From contig NZ_CABPSM010000004.1 of assembly GCF_902459555.1 (NCBI RefSeq), forward strand, positions 62,001-126,000: a DNA stretch of 64,000 nt, given 5' to 3'. Below are positions 9,092 through 17,965 of this stretch, piece by piece. Made by a program: the position numbers and the translations under genes. Within the stretch, counting starts at the first letter, position 1. Every line of letters begins with the position of its first letter. A model generated the notes under the pieces. It was not told the origin of the DNA. It saw only the letters and a list, made by a program, of their open reading frames with translations, and ran no database searches. The DNA is from Pandoraea horticolens. Its GTDB lineage: Bacteria; Pseudomonadota; Gammaproteobacteria; Burkholderiales; Burkholderiaceae.

Positions 9092-9742
9092 TCAACTGTT
9101 GGCCGCTGGCTCCGTGGCTTCGGCAATCAGCGCGCGCAGGCCGTTGGCATCGACGCGTATCGGGCGGCCGTTGCCGTCGGTTGCCTTGAGCGCACCGCGC
9201 ATGTCATCCAGGGAGTACAAGGACAGGTGCACGCCCGCAGGTTCACCCCGCTGATGCCGCTCGCGCCACAGGAAGCTCAGCGTCTCGACCATGCCACGGC
9301 CATTGAAATGGCGGCTCTCCGAGACCTCGTAGTCGATTCCCCGATTGAGCAGATCGATGGCAACTTCCTTCGGATTGTCGCAAAAAGCCTGCAAATAGAT
9401 ATCCGATAGCGCCGTTGCCGTGCCGTTGTAGACGGCACCGGTAATGAACGGCCGGTAGCGCGCCAGTGCCGTCATGACGGTGAGCGCCACTTGGCGCAGA
9501 TGCGCCAACTCGGCGGGCTGCGTGTCGGAGAGAAAGGTCTGGACGTACTCGCGGACTTCCGCTTCGATCTGATCGTTATCTGGCAGCAATTCACCGGCAA
9601 TCCGCGTCTCACCGGTGACCTGCTTCGCCGCCTTGCGCTTCGCGGTGGCGTAGTCGGCGCCCTCCTCGGCGATGAGGCGTGCGGCGGCCAGCGCAATTTC
9701 TTCGCGCAGGCGTTGGGCGTCGGTCCAGGATTTGCGTGTCAT
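9092..9742 (-). CDS. Conserved protein of unknown function, possible degenerate nucleotidyltransferase
   Basis: I do not recognise a named family. The protein has 216 residues from ATG 9742 (MTRKSWTDAQRLREEI). The N-terminus (AARLIAEEGADYATAKRKAA) resembles the first helices of a TetR-type HTH. The middle holds GAVYNGTATALSDIYLQAF, like the nucleotidyltransferase pattern G[SA]-x-x-x-G-x(5)-SDIDL but with Tyr in place of the second Asp, followed by LLNRGIDYEV. The C-terminal part is mixed alpha/beta. The gene is divergent from mpl with a 118-base gap. Similar proteins appear next to mpl in related genomes as far as I recall, which suggests a conserved role that I cannot name. Confidence 0.7.
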   Translation of the reverse strand: MTRKSWTDAQRLREEIALAAARLIAEEGADYATAKRKAAKQVTGETRIAGELLPDNDQIEAEVREYVQTFLSDTQPAELAHLRQVALTVMTALARYRPFITGAVYNGTATALSDIYLQAFCDNPKEVAIDLLNRGIDYEVSESRHFNGRGMVETLSFLWRERHQRGEPAGVHLSLYSLDDMRGALKATDGNGRPIRVDANGLRALIAEATEPAANS

Positions 9743-9785
9743 GCGGACGATGATACCCGAAAGGCATTGCAGAGCACGCCACAGG

Positions 9786-9791
9786 TACAAT
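9786..9791 (+). promoter_or_regulatory. Candidate -10 element of mpl
   Basis: TACAAT lies 70 bases upstream of the mpl start, in the gap divergent from the unknown gene. There is no clear TTGACA at the usual distance; ATTGC begins 20 bases upstream of it. Confidence 0.45.
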
Positions 9792-9860
9792 GGAGCCCTT
9801 GGCTTTTCGGCACTCCATTTCCCGCACGGGTTCGGCCCGTCCTCACCACGCTCCCCATCC

Positions 9861-11243
9861 ATGCATATTCATATTCTTGGCATCTGCGGCACGTTCATGG
9901 GCGGTCTGGCAGTCCTCGCACGTCAGGCCGGCCACACCGTCACAGGTTGCGACGCCAATGTCTATCCCCCCATGAGCACGCAACTCGAGGCGCAGGGCAT
10001 CCGGTTGATCGAAGGGTTCGACGCCGAACAGGTCTCACTGGGGCCCGACCTGTTCGTGATCGGCAACGTCGTCTCGCGCGGTAATCCGCTGATGGAAGAG
10101 ATCCTGAATCGAAACCTGCCATACACCTCGGGCCCGCAATGGCTCGGCGAGCATGTGCTGTCGAAGAAGTGGGTGCTGGCCGTGGCGGGAACGCATGGCA
10201 AGACGACAACCACGTCGATGCTGACCTGGATTCTCGAGGACGCCGGGTACCATCCGGGATTCCTCGTCGGCGGCGTGCCGATGAACTTCGGCATCTCGGC
10301 GCGTCTGACTGACAGCGATTTCTTCGTGATCGAGGCCGACGAGTACGACACGGCCTTTTTCGACAAACGCTCCAAATTCGTCCACTACCATCCGCGCACG
10401 GCGATTCTGAACAACCTGGAGTTCGATCACGCCGACATCTTCCCGGATCTGGCCGCCATCGAGACGCAATTCCATCATTTGGTGCGCACTGTGCCGGGGC
10501 AGGGCCGCGTGATCGTCAATGGTCGCGAGGCGGCGCTCGAGCGCGTGCTGGTGCGCGGCTGCTGGAGCGAGGTTGAACGCTTCGGTGTGGCAGACGGCTG
10601 GCACGTCGCTCAGGCCAACGACACGCTCGCGCCGGGGCAGGAAGCCTTCTGGGTCCATCACGGCCCGGCGGCTGCCGGGGAAGTGAAGTGGTCGCTCCAG
10701 GGCGAGCACAACCGGATGAACGCGCTGGCGGCGCTGGCGGCGGCACGGCACGTGGGGGTGCCGCCGGAGCAGGGCGCGGCGGCGCTGGGCAAGTTCCAGA
10801 ACGTGAAGCGCCGCATGGAAGTGCGCGGCGAGGTGGCGGGCGTCACCGTCTACGACGACTTCGCTCATCATCCGACCGCCATTCAGATGACCTTGGCCGG
10901 ACTGCGCCGCCGGGCCGGCACCGCGCGTATTCTGGCGGTGCTCGAACCGCGCTCGAATACGATGAAGCTCGGCGTGATGAAGTCGCAATTGCCCGCGAGT
11001 CTGGCCGATGCCGATCTGGTGTTCGGCTACGGTGCGCCGTCGGGCAAAGACGCACTTGGCTGGAATCTTGCCGAAGCGCTCGCACCGCTCGGCGCCCGGG
11101 CGCAGGCCTTCAGCGATATCGACGGACTCGTGCGTGCGGTGAGTGCGGCAGCACAGCCCGGCGACCAGATCGTGGTGATGAGTAACGGCGGCTTCGGCGG
11201 CATTCACCAGAAATTGCTCGACACACTGGCGGCGCGCGCCTGA
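9861..11243 (+). CDS. mpl: UDP-N-acetylmuramate:L-alanyl-gamma-D-glutamyl-meso-diaminopimelate ligase
   Basis: The 460-residue Mur-ligase-family enzyme attaches recycled murein tripeptide directly to UDP-MurNAc, saving peptidoglycan building blocks. It starts MHIHILGICGTFMGGLAVLA and has the ATP-binding loop VAGTHGKTTTTSMLTWIL, the Mur-ligase EADEYDTAFFDKRSKFVHY block specific to Mpl, and VYDDFAHHPTAI in the C-terminal region. ATG 9861 gives the conserved N-terminus; the frame is open further upstream. It fits with amgK and murU (48.7-50.6 kb) as cell-wall recycling capacity. The YqiA-like esterase follows 53 bases on. Confidence 0.96.
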   Translation: MHIHILGICGTFMGGLAVLARQAGHTVTGCDANVYPPMSTQLEAQGIRLIEGFDAEQVSLGPDLFVIGNVVSRGNPLMEEILNRNLPYTSGPQWLGEHVLSKKWVLAVAGTHGKTTTTSMLTWILEDAGYHPGFLVGGVPMNFGISARLTDSDFFVIEADEYDTAFFDKRSKFVHYHPRTAILNNLEFDHADIFPDLAAIETQFHHLVRTVPGQGRVIVNGREAALERVLVRGCWSEVERFGVADGWHVAQANDTLAPGQEAFWVHHGPAAAGEVKWSLQGEHNRMNALAALAAARHVGVPPEQGAAALGKFQNVKRRMEVRGEVAGVTVYDDFAHHPTAIQMTLAGLRRRAGTARILAVLEPRSNTMKLGVMKSQLPASLADADLVFGYGAPSGKDALGWNLAEALAPLGARAQAFSDIDGLVRAVSAAAQPGDQIVVMSNGGFGGIHQKLLDTLAARA

Positions 11244-11296
11244 TTCCGGCGCCGTCGCCGTTTGCGCATACTGATTGGGTTTTATCGGGGGCTCAC

Positions 11297-11908
11297 ATGA
11301 TTCTCTATTTGCACGGCTTCCGTTCGTCGCCGCGTTCGTTCAAGGCGCAATTGATGGCTGCCCGCATGCACCGGCTCGGCCTGGGACATGCGTGGGCGTG
11401 TCCGCAGTTGCCGCCGTCGCCGCTGGCGGCAGTGGTGGACGCCCAGCGCCTGCTGACCGGCGTGGCGCCCGACGAGTTGACCATCGTGGGCAGCTCGCTG
11501 GGCGGCTACTACGCAACCTATTTGGCCGAGAAGCTCGGCTGCCGCGCGGTGCTGCTCAATCCGGCCACGCGGCCGTACGAGGACCTTGGTAAATGGCTCG
11601 GCGAGCAGCCGATGTGGCATGGCGGCGGCACCATCGTCGTCGAGCCGCGCCACCTGGACGAGTTGCGCATGATCGACGTGGCGCAGATCACGCGTGCCGA
11701 GCGCTATTACCTCGTGGCGGCGACCGGCGACCAGACCCTGGACTACCGTGACATGGTGGCGAAGTTCCCGGGGGCCAAGCTCACCCAGATCGAAGGCAGC
11801 GACCACGGTATTTCCGATTTTATCGATTATATGGACGACGTGCTGCGCTTCGCCGGCATCGATGTCACCTCTTCGCCCGGTGCCGCAGGTTCGCTCGCGA
11901 GCGAATGA
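11297..11908 (+). CDS. YqiA-like alpha/beta-hydrolase (esterase)
   Basis: The 203-residue protein of the UPF0227/YqiA esterase family has the nucleophile elbow IVGSSLGGYYATYLAEK, so the catalytic Ser lies in GSSLGG near residue 65. The oxyanion HGF is at the N-terminus (LYLHGFRSSPRSFKA), and the likely catalytic His is in GSDHGISDF. Family members hydrolyse short acyl esters in vitro; the natural substrate is unknown. It follows mpl by 53 bases and precedes the RNB gene by 77 bases, all in one direction. Confidence 0.85.
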   Translation: MILYLHGFRSSPRSFKAQLMAARMHRLGLGHAWACPQLPPSPLAAVVDAQRLLTGVAPDELTIVGSSLGGYYATYLAEKLGCRAVLLNPATRPYEDLGKWLGEQPMWHGGGTIVVEPRHLDELRMIDVAQITRAERYYLVAATGDQTLDYRDMVAKFPGAKLTQIEGSDHGISDFIDYMDDVLRFAGIDVTSSPGAAGSLASE

Positions 11909-11951
11909 CGCGTTTGCCCGTTCTGCCCTAAACCGCCGTCGTTTGGCGGGC

Positions 11952-11957
11952 TACAAT
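11952..11957 (+). promoter_or_regulatory. Candidate -10 element of the RNB-domain gene
   Basis: TACAAT lies 34 bases upstream of the ATG at 11986, in the sequence GGGCTACAATATCG. No good -35 is seen. Confidence 0.45.
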
Positions 11958-11985
11958 ATCGCCTATTGCGATCGATGGCTGTTTC

Positions 11986-14178
11986 ATGAACATTTTTTTT
12001 GAGGAATCCGGCGGCTTCAAGGCTGGCACGGTGTTGTCGCAGCAGGGTGAGTCGTATCAGGTGGAACTGCCTGGCGGACGCCGTAGCAAGATCAAAGGAC
12101 GCGACGTCCTGTTGCGTTTTGAGTCGCCCTCTCCCGCTGATCTGATCGCCCAGGCTCAGGCAGCCGCACAGGACATCGATATGAGTTTCCTGTGGGAATG
12201 CGCGCCTGCCGAGGAGTTTCCGTTTCCGACGCTCGCCGCCGAGTACTTCGGCGAAGGCGCGAGTGTTGCGCAACAGGCCGGACTGGCGCTGGCCCTGCAA
12301 GCCTCGCCGATCTACTTCCGCCGCAAGGGCCGCGGCCAGTATCAACGCGCGCCGCAGGAACAAATCCAGGCCGCGCTCGCAGGACTCGCCCGCAAGCAGC
12401 AGCAGGCAGAGTTGCAGGCCAGCTATGCGGATCAGATGATTGCGGGCACGCTGCCCGATGCGCTCAAGGGCAAGGAACTGCTGTTGCTGTTCCGCCCGGA
12501 CAAGAACGCCATCGAGTGGAAGGCGCTCGACGCCGCCGCCAGCGCGCTGGGTAAGACGCACGCCGAAGTAATGCTTGCCTGTGGCGGCATTGCGTCGCCG
12601 CGCGCGTATCACGAGGCGGCATTCCTCTACGAGTACTTCCCGCGCGGTACTGGCTTCCCCGATGTGGGGCAGGTTCCCCTGCCAAGCGACGATCTGCCGC
12701 TGGCCGACGTGCAGGCATTCTCCATCGACGATTCGACGACGACGGAAATCGACGACGCGCTCTCGGTGCAGTTGTTGCCCGACGGCCTGCTGCGTGTGGG
12801 TATCCACATTGCGGCGCCTGCGCTCGGAATCACGCGCGGCGACGCCATCGACGCCATCGCGCGCGTACGCCTGTCGACGGTCTACGCGCCCGGCGAGAAG
12901 ATTACGATGCTGCCCGACGCCGTGGTCGAGGCGTACACGCTCGCCGAAGGCGGTGCCCGTCCGGCGTTGTCGCTGTATGTCGTGGCCAAGGCCGACACGT
13001 ACGAGATCGTCGCCACCGAGACGCGTGCTGAACGCGTGCCGATCTCTGCGAACCTGCGCCACAACGAACTCGACTCGATCATCACGGCCGAGGCGCTGGC
13101 CGATGGCAGCGGCGACTATCCGCACAAGGAAGAACTGCGTCTGCTGTGGCCGTTCGCGCAGTCGCTTTACGACAAACGTCAGGCCGCACGCGTGGGCTAT
13201 GGCTTGCGCCCGGAAGTGCAGAACAAGACCGACTTCAGTTTCTACGTCGACGGCGAGCACATCACGATCAAGCAGCGCCTGCGGGGTGCGCCGCTGGATC
13301 TGATCGTCGCCGAGATGGCGATTCTCGCGAACAGTCGTTGGGGACGCCTGCTGGCCGAATGCGGCGTGCCCGGCATCTACCGTGCACAACGTGCCTACGG
13401 TGTGAACCGTACGCGCATGCAGACGTCGCCGGCGCCGCATGAGGGCCTCGGCGTCGAGCAGTACGCGTGGAGCACTTCACCGCTTCGTCGCTACGTCGAT
13501 CTCGTGAACCAGTGGCAGTTGATCGCGTGTGTGCGTCACGGGGTGACGGCCAAACTGGCGGCGCCCTTCAAGCCCAAGGACGCCGATCTGTATGTCACCG
13601 TCTCGAGCTTCGAGGCCGCTTATGCCGCCTATGCCGAGCATCAGAGCCGGATGGAGCGTTACTGGTGTCTGCGCTGGCTGCTTCAGGAGAACAAGTCGCA
13701 GGTGCAGGCGAGTGTGCTCAAGGGCGACACGGTGCGTCTGAACGACATCCCGCTGACGTTGATTGTGCCGGGACTCGGTCTGCACGCGCGTGGCACGCAG
13801 ATCATGCTCGACGTGCTGTCGCTCGACGTCGTCACGCTCAGTATTTCGGTGCGTATCTCGCAGGTGCTCGACGCCAGCCAGACCGTGCTTGCCGATGACG
13901 ATGACGAAGGGGAAGGCGGCGCGGGTGAGGGCGGCGACGGCGGAGAACTGGCTGAGGGAGCAGGCGGTGCGGATGACACCGATGGCGCCGATGGTACCGA
14001 CAGCAATGACGATGCCGATGGTGTCGAAAGCCGCAGTGAAGAGGATGCCGTGTCGGCCTCGCCCGACACGAGTGCGCCTGTCGCGCAACCGGCGGATGCC
14101 GGCTCCGAGACTTCGCCGCTCGCTGCCGCGCTGATGGCTGCGGGCGCTCGCGACGCCTCTGCCAGCTCGGCGTGCTGA
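11986..14178 (+). CDS. RNase II/R-family (RNB-domain) exoribonuclease with acidic C-terminal tail
   Basis: The 730-residue protein has the RNB catalytic core: SIDDSTTTEIDDALSVQ (about 245-260) holds the metal-binding aspartates, and YAWSTSPLRRYVDLVNQW matches the RNB signature near residue 490. These enzymes degrade single-stranded RNA from the 3' end. The N-terminus (MNIFFEESGGFKAGTVLSQQ) is a small beta domain of the type seen in Burkholderiaceae RNB proteins, not the full cold-shock domains of RNase R. Residues from about 637 are strikingly Asp/Glu/Gly-rich and look disordered. The TGA stop overlaps the proposed GTG start of the TonB-like gene, so the two are translationally coupled. Confidence 0.88.
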   Translation: MNIFFEESGGFKAGTVLSQQGESYQVELPGGRRSKIKGRDVLLRFESPSPADLIAQAQAAAQDIDMSFLWECAPAEEFPFPTLAAEYFGEGASVAQQAGLALALQASPIYFRRKGRGQYQRAPQEQIQAALAGLARKQQQAELQASYADQMIAGTLPDALKGKELLLLFRPDKNAIEWKALDAAASALGKTHAEVMLACGGIASPRAYHEAAFLYEYFPRGTGFPDVGQVPLPSDDLPLADVQAFSIDDSTTTEIDDALSVQLLPDGLLRVGIHIAAPALGITRGDAIDAIARVRLSTVYAPGEKITMLPDAVVEAYTLAEGGARPALSLYVVAKADTYEIVATETRAERVPISANLRHNELDSIITAEALADGSGDYPHKEELRLLWPFAQSLYDKRQAARVGYGLRPEVQNKTDFSFYVDGEHITIKQRLRGAPLDLIVAEMAILANSRWGRLLAECGVPGIYRAQRAYGVNRTRMQTSPAPHEGLGVEQYAWSTSPLRRYVDLVNQWQLIACVRHGVTAKLAAPFKPKDADLYVTVSSFEAAYAAYAEHQSRMERYWCLRWLLQENKSQVQASVLKGDTVRLNDIPLTLIVPGLGLHARGTQIMLDVLSLDVVTLSISVRISQVLDASQTVLADDDDEGEGGAGEGGDGGELAEGAGGADDTDGADGTDSNDDADGVESRSEEDAVSASPDTSAPVAQPADAGSETSPLAAALMAAGARDASASSAC

Positions 14179-15131
14179 AACCGGCGCTCGCCTCCGGCAA
14201 TCTGGGCGAGGCCCGACGCCGCGGCTGGTCGCTCATGCGTGAGCATCCGCTTGCCACGGGTCTCGTATTTTCGGCCGTGGTTCATCTGCTCGCGCTGGCG
14301 GTGCATTTCGTCGCACCCGATAGTTTCCGGCTGCACAGCGCAGACTCGCCGCTCGAAGTCGTTCTCGTCAATGCGAAGTCGGCCAACGCGCCCGACAAGG
14401 CCACCGCGCTGGCGCAGGCTAACCTTGTGGGCGGCGGCGAGCACGACGGTGAGCGCGCGACGTCGCCCTTGCCGTCGCGTGCCTTCGAGCGCGACGGCGC
14501 GCCCGTCGCGCAGATCCAGCGCAACGTGAGCGACCTCGAGGCGATGCAGGAAAAGTTGCTTTCGCAACTGCGCAGTCAGTACGCTGCCGCGCCGGAGTCG
14601 CAGCGCAATCGTGCCGACGCCCCGCAACGCGGGCAAGGGCACGACGATCAGAACGTCGATCAGCGGATCGCCCGTCTGCAGGCGGAAATCGATAAGCAGT
14701 TGCGCGCGTATCAGACTCGTCCGAAACGCGGTCAGGTCACGGCCAACACGCGCGAAGTGGTGTACGCCCGATACTTCGATACGCTACGCCATCGCGTGGA
14801 GCGTTACGGCACGGAGCACTTTCCGCAGATCGGCAACGACCGCCTTTATGGCGAGTTGATCGTGACGCTCAACGTCAATCAACGCGGCGGACTCGGGTAT
14901 CACAAGGACGGCTGGAGCGTCACGGGTGTGGAGGTCACGCGAAGCTCCGGCAATCGCGATCTGGACCGCCGCGCCGTGGCGATCGTGCAAGCCAGCGCTC
15001 CGTTTGGCGACTTCTCTTCCGAGATGAAACAGCGCTACGACATTCTCGAAATCGTCACGCGGATGACGTTCTCACGTCAGGGCGTGCAGGCCGAAACGCT
15101 GGCCGCCCCGCCGGAGGGCGAGGCACGGTAA
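14172..15131 (+). CDS. TonB-like energy-transducer/periplasmic protein
   Basis: The 319-residue protein has one membrane helix near the N-terminus (about 29-48, ATGLVFSAVVHLLALAVHFV). A periplasmic stretch with a coiled-coil-like part follows (about 118-182, DLEAMQEKLLSQLRSQ, RIARLQAEIDKQLRAY), then a TonB-type C-terminal domain (about 195-300). The C-terminal domain shows the YFDTLRHRVERYG, LYGELIVTLNVNQRG and DRRAVAIVQASAPFG pattern. There is no ExbB/ExbD nearby, so its outer-membrane partner is unknown. The GTG at 14172 overlaps the RNB stop; ATG 14235 (MREHPLATG) is an alternative that keeps the helix. Coupling to an RNB nuclease is a recurrent Burkholderiaceae arrangement as I recall it. 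Confidence 0.8.
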   Translation: MLKPALASGNLGEARRRGWSLMREHPLATGLVFSAVVHLLALAVHFVAPDSFRLHSADSPLEVVLVNAKSANAPDKATALAQANLVGGGEHDGERATSPLPSRAFERDGAPVAQIQRNVSDLEAMQEKLLSQLRSQYAAAPESQRNRADAPQRGQGHDDQNVDQRIARLQAEIDKQLRAYQTRPKRGQVTANTREVVYARYFDTLRHRVERYGTEHFPQIGNDRLYGELIVTLNVNQRGGLGYHKDGWSVTGVEVTRSSGNRDLDRRAVAIVQASAPFGDFSSEMKQRYDILEIVTRMTFSRQGVQAETLAAPPEGEAR

Positions 15132-15182
15132 TACCTGGCATTTCACGGCGTGGCCTGCTCGGAAAAACCTTCTAAATATTTC

Positions 15183-15188
15183 TATAAT
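15183..15188 (+). promoter_or_regulatory. Candidate -10 element of lpxO
   Basis: A perfect TATAAT lies 35 bases upstream of the lpxO ATG in a locally AT-rich stretch. No matching -35 is evident, so an activator-dependent promoter is possible. Confidence 0.5.
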
Positions 15189-15222
15189 TGCGAAGTTTTC
15201 TCCGACTCTTGGAAAGTCAGCC

Positions 15223-16119
15223 ATGAAATGGATTGTGTTGGCGATCTTTGCCGCTTGTGCTGCATATGTGCATTTTCGCGGCAAGGTTCGCCACAAATTT
15301 TTCCGCCAACTCTCTGACCATTCGACGTTTCTGTCGCCACTGAACGTGTTCATGTACACGTTCTCTCGTGTGCCGACAACGCCATATCTGAAAACCGAAA
15401 ACTTCCCGGAACTCGAGCCGTTGCGCCAGAACTGGGAAGCGATTCGTGCCGAAGCGGTATCGCTGCTCGGCGCGAGCCAAATCAAAGCGTCGGATAAGTA
15501 CAACGATCTTGGCTTTAATTCTTTCTTCAAGAGTGGCTGGAAGCGTTTCTATCTGAAGTGGTATGACGACGCGCATCCGTCTGCCAATGAACTCTGTCCG
15601 CTGACCACCGGTCTTGTACGCCAGATTCCGACGATCAAGGCGGCGATGTTTGCCGAACTGCCGCACGGCAGCCGCCTCGTGCGTCACCGGGATCCGTTCG
15701 CGGGGTCGCTGCGTTTTCACCTCGGGCTGGTCACGCCGAACGATGACCGCTGTTATATCGACGTCGACGGTCAGCGCTATAGCTGGCGCGACGGCGAGGG
15801 CGTGGTGTTCGACGAGACGTACATTCACTATGCCGAGAACAAGAGCGGTCAGAACCGCATCATTCTGTTCTGCGACGTCGAGCGTCCGATGAAGTATCGC
15901 TGGACGCAGGCGATCAACCACTGGTTCGGCCGTCATCTGGTCGGTGCGGCGGCGTCGCCCAACGAGGCGGGCGACCGTACCGGCGGGTTGAACAAGGCGT
16001 TCAAGTATATTTACTCGATCCGCATTGTCGGCAAACGCCTCAAGGCGTGGAACCGCTACGTGTACTATGCAGTGAAATGGGCTTTGTTCGGCGGCATCGC
16101 GCTGTGGATCTTCTGGTGA
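15223..16119 (+). CDS. lpxO: LpxO-like lipid A 2-hydroxylase (Asp/Asn beta-hydroxylase family)
   Basis: The 298-residue membrane protein is predicted to hydroxylate the 2-position of a secondary acyl chain of lipid A, using Fe(II), oxygen and 2-oxoglutarate. It has an N-terminal helix (1-17), a C-terminal helix (about 276-298) and a central jelly-roll domain. Iron ligands are the HxD of LVRHRDPFAGSLRFHLGL and the distal His of VFDETYIHYAENKSGQNR, whose Arg binds 2-oxoglutarate. It is separate from the TonB-like gene by 91 bases with its own -10-like element, and is followed by a hairpin terminator before aroE. The alternative is a generic aspartyl beta-hydroxylase, but size and end helices favour LpxO. 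Confidence 0.87.
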   Translation: MKWIVLAIFAACAAYVHFRGKVRHKFFRQLSDHSTFLSPLNVFMYTFSRVPTTPYLKTENFPELEPLRQNWEAIRAEAVSLLGASQIKASDKYNDLGFNSFFKSGWKRFYLKWYDDAHPSANELCPLTTGLVRQIPTIKAAMFAELPHGSRLVRHRDPFAGSLRFHLGLVTPNDDRCYIDVDGQRYSWRDGEGVVFDETYIHYAENKSGQNRIILFCDVERPMKYRWTQAINHWFGRHLVGAAASPNEAGDRTGGLNKAFKYIYSIRIVGKRLKAWNRYVYYAVKWALFGGIALWIFW

Positions 16120-16169
16120 TCGGCGCTCGCAGACCTTTGGCCAAACGCCGTATTTGACGCACGCAACAG

Positions 16170-16203
16170 CGGCGCCTGAGCGAAAGCCAGGCGCCGCGTC
16201 TTT
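16170..16203 (+). terminator. Terminator-like hairpin after lpxO
   Basis: CGGCGCCTG (16170-16178) and CAGGCGCCG (16188-16196) pair perfectly with a 9-nt loop, followed by CGTCTTT. The T-run is short, so some readthrough into aroE is likely. Confidence 0.6.
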
Positions 16204-16210
16204 GAAAACG

Positions 16211-17083
16211 ATGACAAACCAAACGCCACCCGGGGACCTGCCGGCCGATCGCTACGCGGTGATCGGTCATCCTGTCGAACACAGTCAGTCGCCGTTCATT
16301 CACGCTGAGTTCGCGCGCGAGACGGGGCAGCATCTCACCTATGAACGTCTGCTCGCGCCACTCGATGCGTTCGCGGCCACTGTCCGAACTTTCATCGAGA
16401 GCGGCGCACGGGGCGCCAACGTCACGGTGCCGTTCAAGCTCGAGGCTCACGCGCTCGCAGATCGTCTGACCGAGCGCGCGCAGGCGGCTGGCGCCGTCAA
16501 CACACTGGTGTTCGACGCACAGGGAATTACCGGTGACAACACCGACGGCGTGGGGCTCGTGCGCGATATCGAGGGGCCGCTTGGCGTTTCGCTCAAGGGG
16601 CGCCGCGTGCTGCTGCTTGGCGCCGGCGGCGCGTCACGCGGCGCGATGCTCCCGCTGATCGAGGCGGCGCCGGCGGCGCTGTTCGTCGCCAATCGCACGG
16701 CCGCACGCGCCGATGAGCTTGTCGCACGTTTTACGGCGGCGGCGCAGCGTCATGGCGTTGCGCTGGCCGGCGGCGGTTGGGACGCCACCCCGGCGGCGTT
16801 CGATGTCGTCATCAATGCCACGGCCGGCAGCTTGCAGGGCGAGTTGCCGCCGCTGCCGGCTGGCGTCTACGCGGCCGGAGCCCTGGCCTACGACATGATG
16901 TACGGTGCGCAACCGACCGTGTTCATGACGCACGCATTGTCGGCCGGTGCGGCACGCGCGGTGGACGGACTGGGCATGCTGGTCGAACAGGCGGCTGAAG
17001 CGTTTGCGGTGTGGCGCGGCGTGCGTCCGTCGACCGATGCCGTGCGCGCAGCGTTGCGTGCACGACTCGCCGCCAAGGGCTGA
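16211..17083 (+). CDS. aroE: Shikimate dehydrogenase
   Basis: The 290-residue NADPH enzyme reduces 3-dehydroshikimate to shikimate. The shikimate site is seen in YAVIGHPVEHSQSPFIHAEFA and in GANVTVPFKLEAH (catalytic Lys). The dinucleotide loop is LLGAGGASRGAMLPL, followed by VANRTAARADELV, the basic Asn-Arg-Thr loop typical of NADPH use. ATG 16211 was chosen because upstream in-frame codons run through the lpxO terminator hairpin. mtgA follows after 9 bases, so the two are co-transcribed. Confidence 0.96.
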   Translation: MTNQTPPGDLPADRYAVIGHPVEHSQSPFIHAEFARETGQHLTYERLLAPLDAFAATVRTFIESGARGANVTVPFKLEAHALADRLTERAQAAGAVNTLVFDAQGITGDNTDGVGLVRDIEGPLGVSLKGRRVLLLGAGGASRGAMLPLIEAAPAALFVANRTAARADELVARFTAAAQRHGVALAGGGWDATPAAFDVVINATAGSLQGELPPLPAGVYAAGALAYDMMYGAQPTVFMTHALSAGAARAVDGLGMLVEQAAEAFAVWRGVRPSTDAVRAALRARLAAKG

Positions 17084-17092
17084 TCTTCCGCG

Positions 17093-17833
17093 ATGGCTGC
17101 GCAGCGACGAACCCCGCGCACGACCCGTAAACGCCGTTGGGGTCCGTGGCACTGGATGGCCTACGTCGTCACGCTGCTGTTCGTGGGCGTGCTGGCCACA
17201 CAGCTTTACTACTTCATGCAAATCGGCTGGTGGGTGCATTTCAATCCGCAGTCGACGGCGTTCATGCGGGCGGCCGAGGCGAGGCTGCGCGAGACCGATG
17301 CGAACGCGACGCTGCGGCACGAATGGGTGCCGTACGATCAGATTTCGCGCAACCTGAAGCGCGCGATCATCGCGAGTGAAGACGCGAACTTCGTCAACCA
17401 CGACGGCTTCGAGATCGACGCGATGCTCGGCGCGTGGGAGAAGAATCAGAAGAAGGGGCGCATCGTCGCTGGCGGCTCGACCCTCTCGCAACAGTTGGCC
17501 AAGAATCTGTTTCTGTCGAGCGAGAAGAGTTATCTGCGTAAGGCCGAAGAGCTGAGCATCACCTGGATGCTCGAGTTTTGGATGGACAAGCAGCGCATCT
17601 TCGAGATTTATCTCAATTCGGTGGAGTGGGGCGACGGCGTATTCGGTGCCGAAGCGGCCGCACGTTACTACTACGGCATTCCGGCCGCCAAGCTCTCGCC
17701 ATGGCAGGCGGCGCGACTGGCCGTGATGCTGCCGCGTCCGCGCTATTTCGACACCCATCGCAATTCGCCGTATCTCGCGCAGCGCGCTGGCGTGATTTCG
17801 CGTCGTATGGGCGCGGCGGAGTTGCCGCAGTAG
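17093..17833 (+). CDS. mtgA: Monofunctional biosynthetic peptidoglycan transglycosylase
   Basis: The 246-residue GT51 enzyme polymerises lipid II into glycan strands at the outer face of the inner membrane. One transmembrane helix lies at about 21-43 ([20 protein letters not shown]). The catalytic Glu is in [15 protein letters not shown], and [15 protein letters not shown] and [13 protein letters not shown] are GT51 motifs. There is no transpeptidase domain, as expected for MtgA. It is 9 bases from aroE, a pairing seen in related genomes. Confidence 0.96.
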   Translation: MAAQRRTPRTTRKRRWGPWHWMAYVVTLLFVGVLATQLYYFMQIGWWVHFNPQSTAFMRAAEARLRETDANATLRHEWVPYDQISRNLKRAIIASEDANFVNHDGFEIDAMLGAWEKNQKKGRIVAGGSTLSQQLAKNLFLSSEKSYLRKAEELSITWMLEFWMDKQRIFEIYLNSVEWGDGVFGAEAAARYYYGIPAAKLSPWQAARLAVMLPRPRYFDTHRNSPYLAQRAGVISRRMGAAELPQ

Positions 17834-17965
17834 CGCATTGCCGATGCCGGCCCGTCTCTGCGGCGTCAGCGCTGCGTCACGACGAAAAAAGGCGGCGCGA
17901 CGAAAGCCGCGCTGCCCGGTGTTCCGCAACCCGTGCCCCCGCATGAGAGGGAAGGCGAGCCGGGC

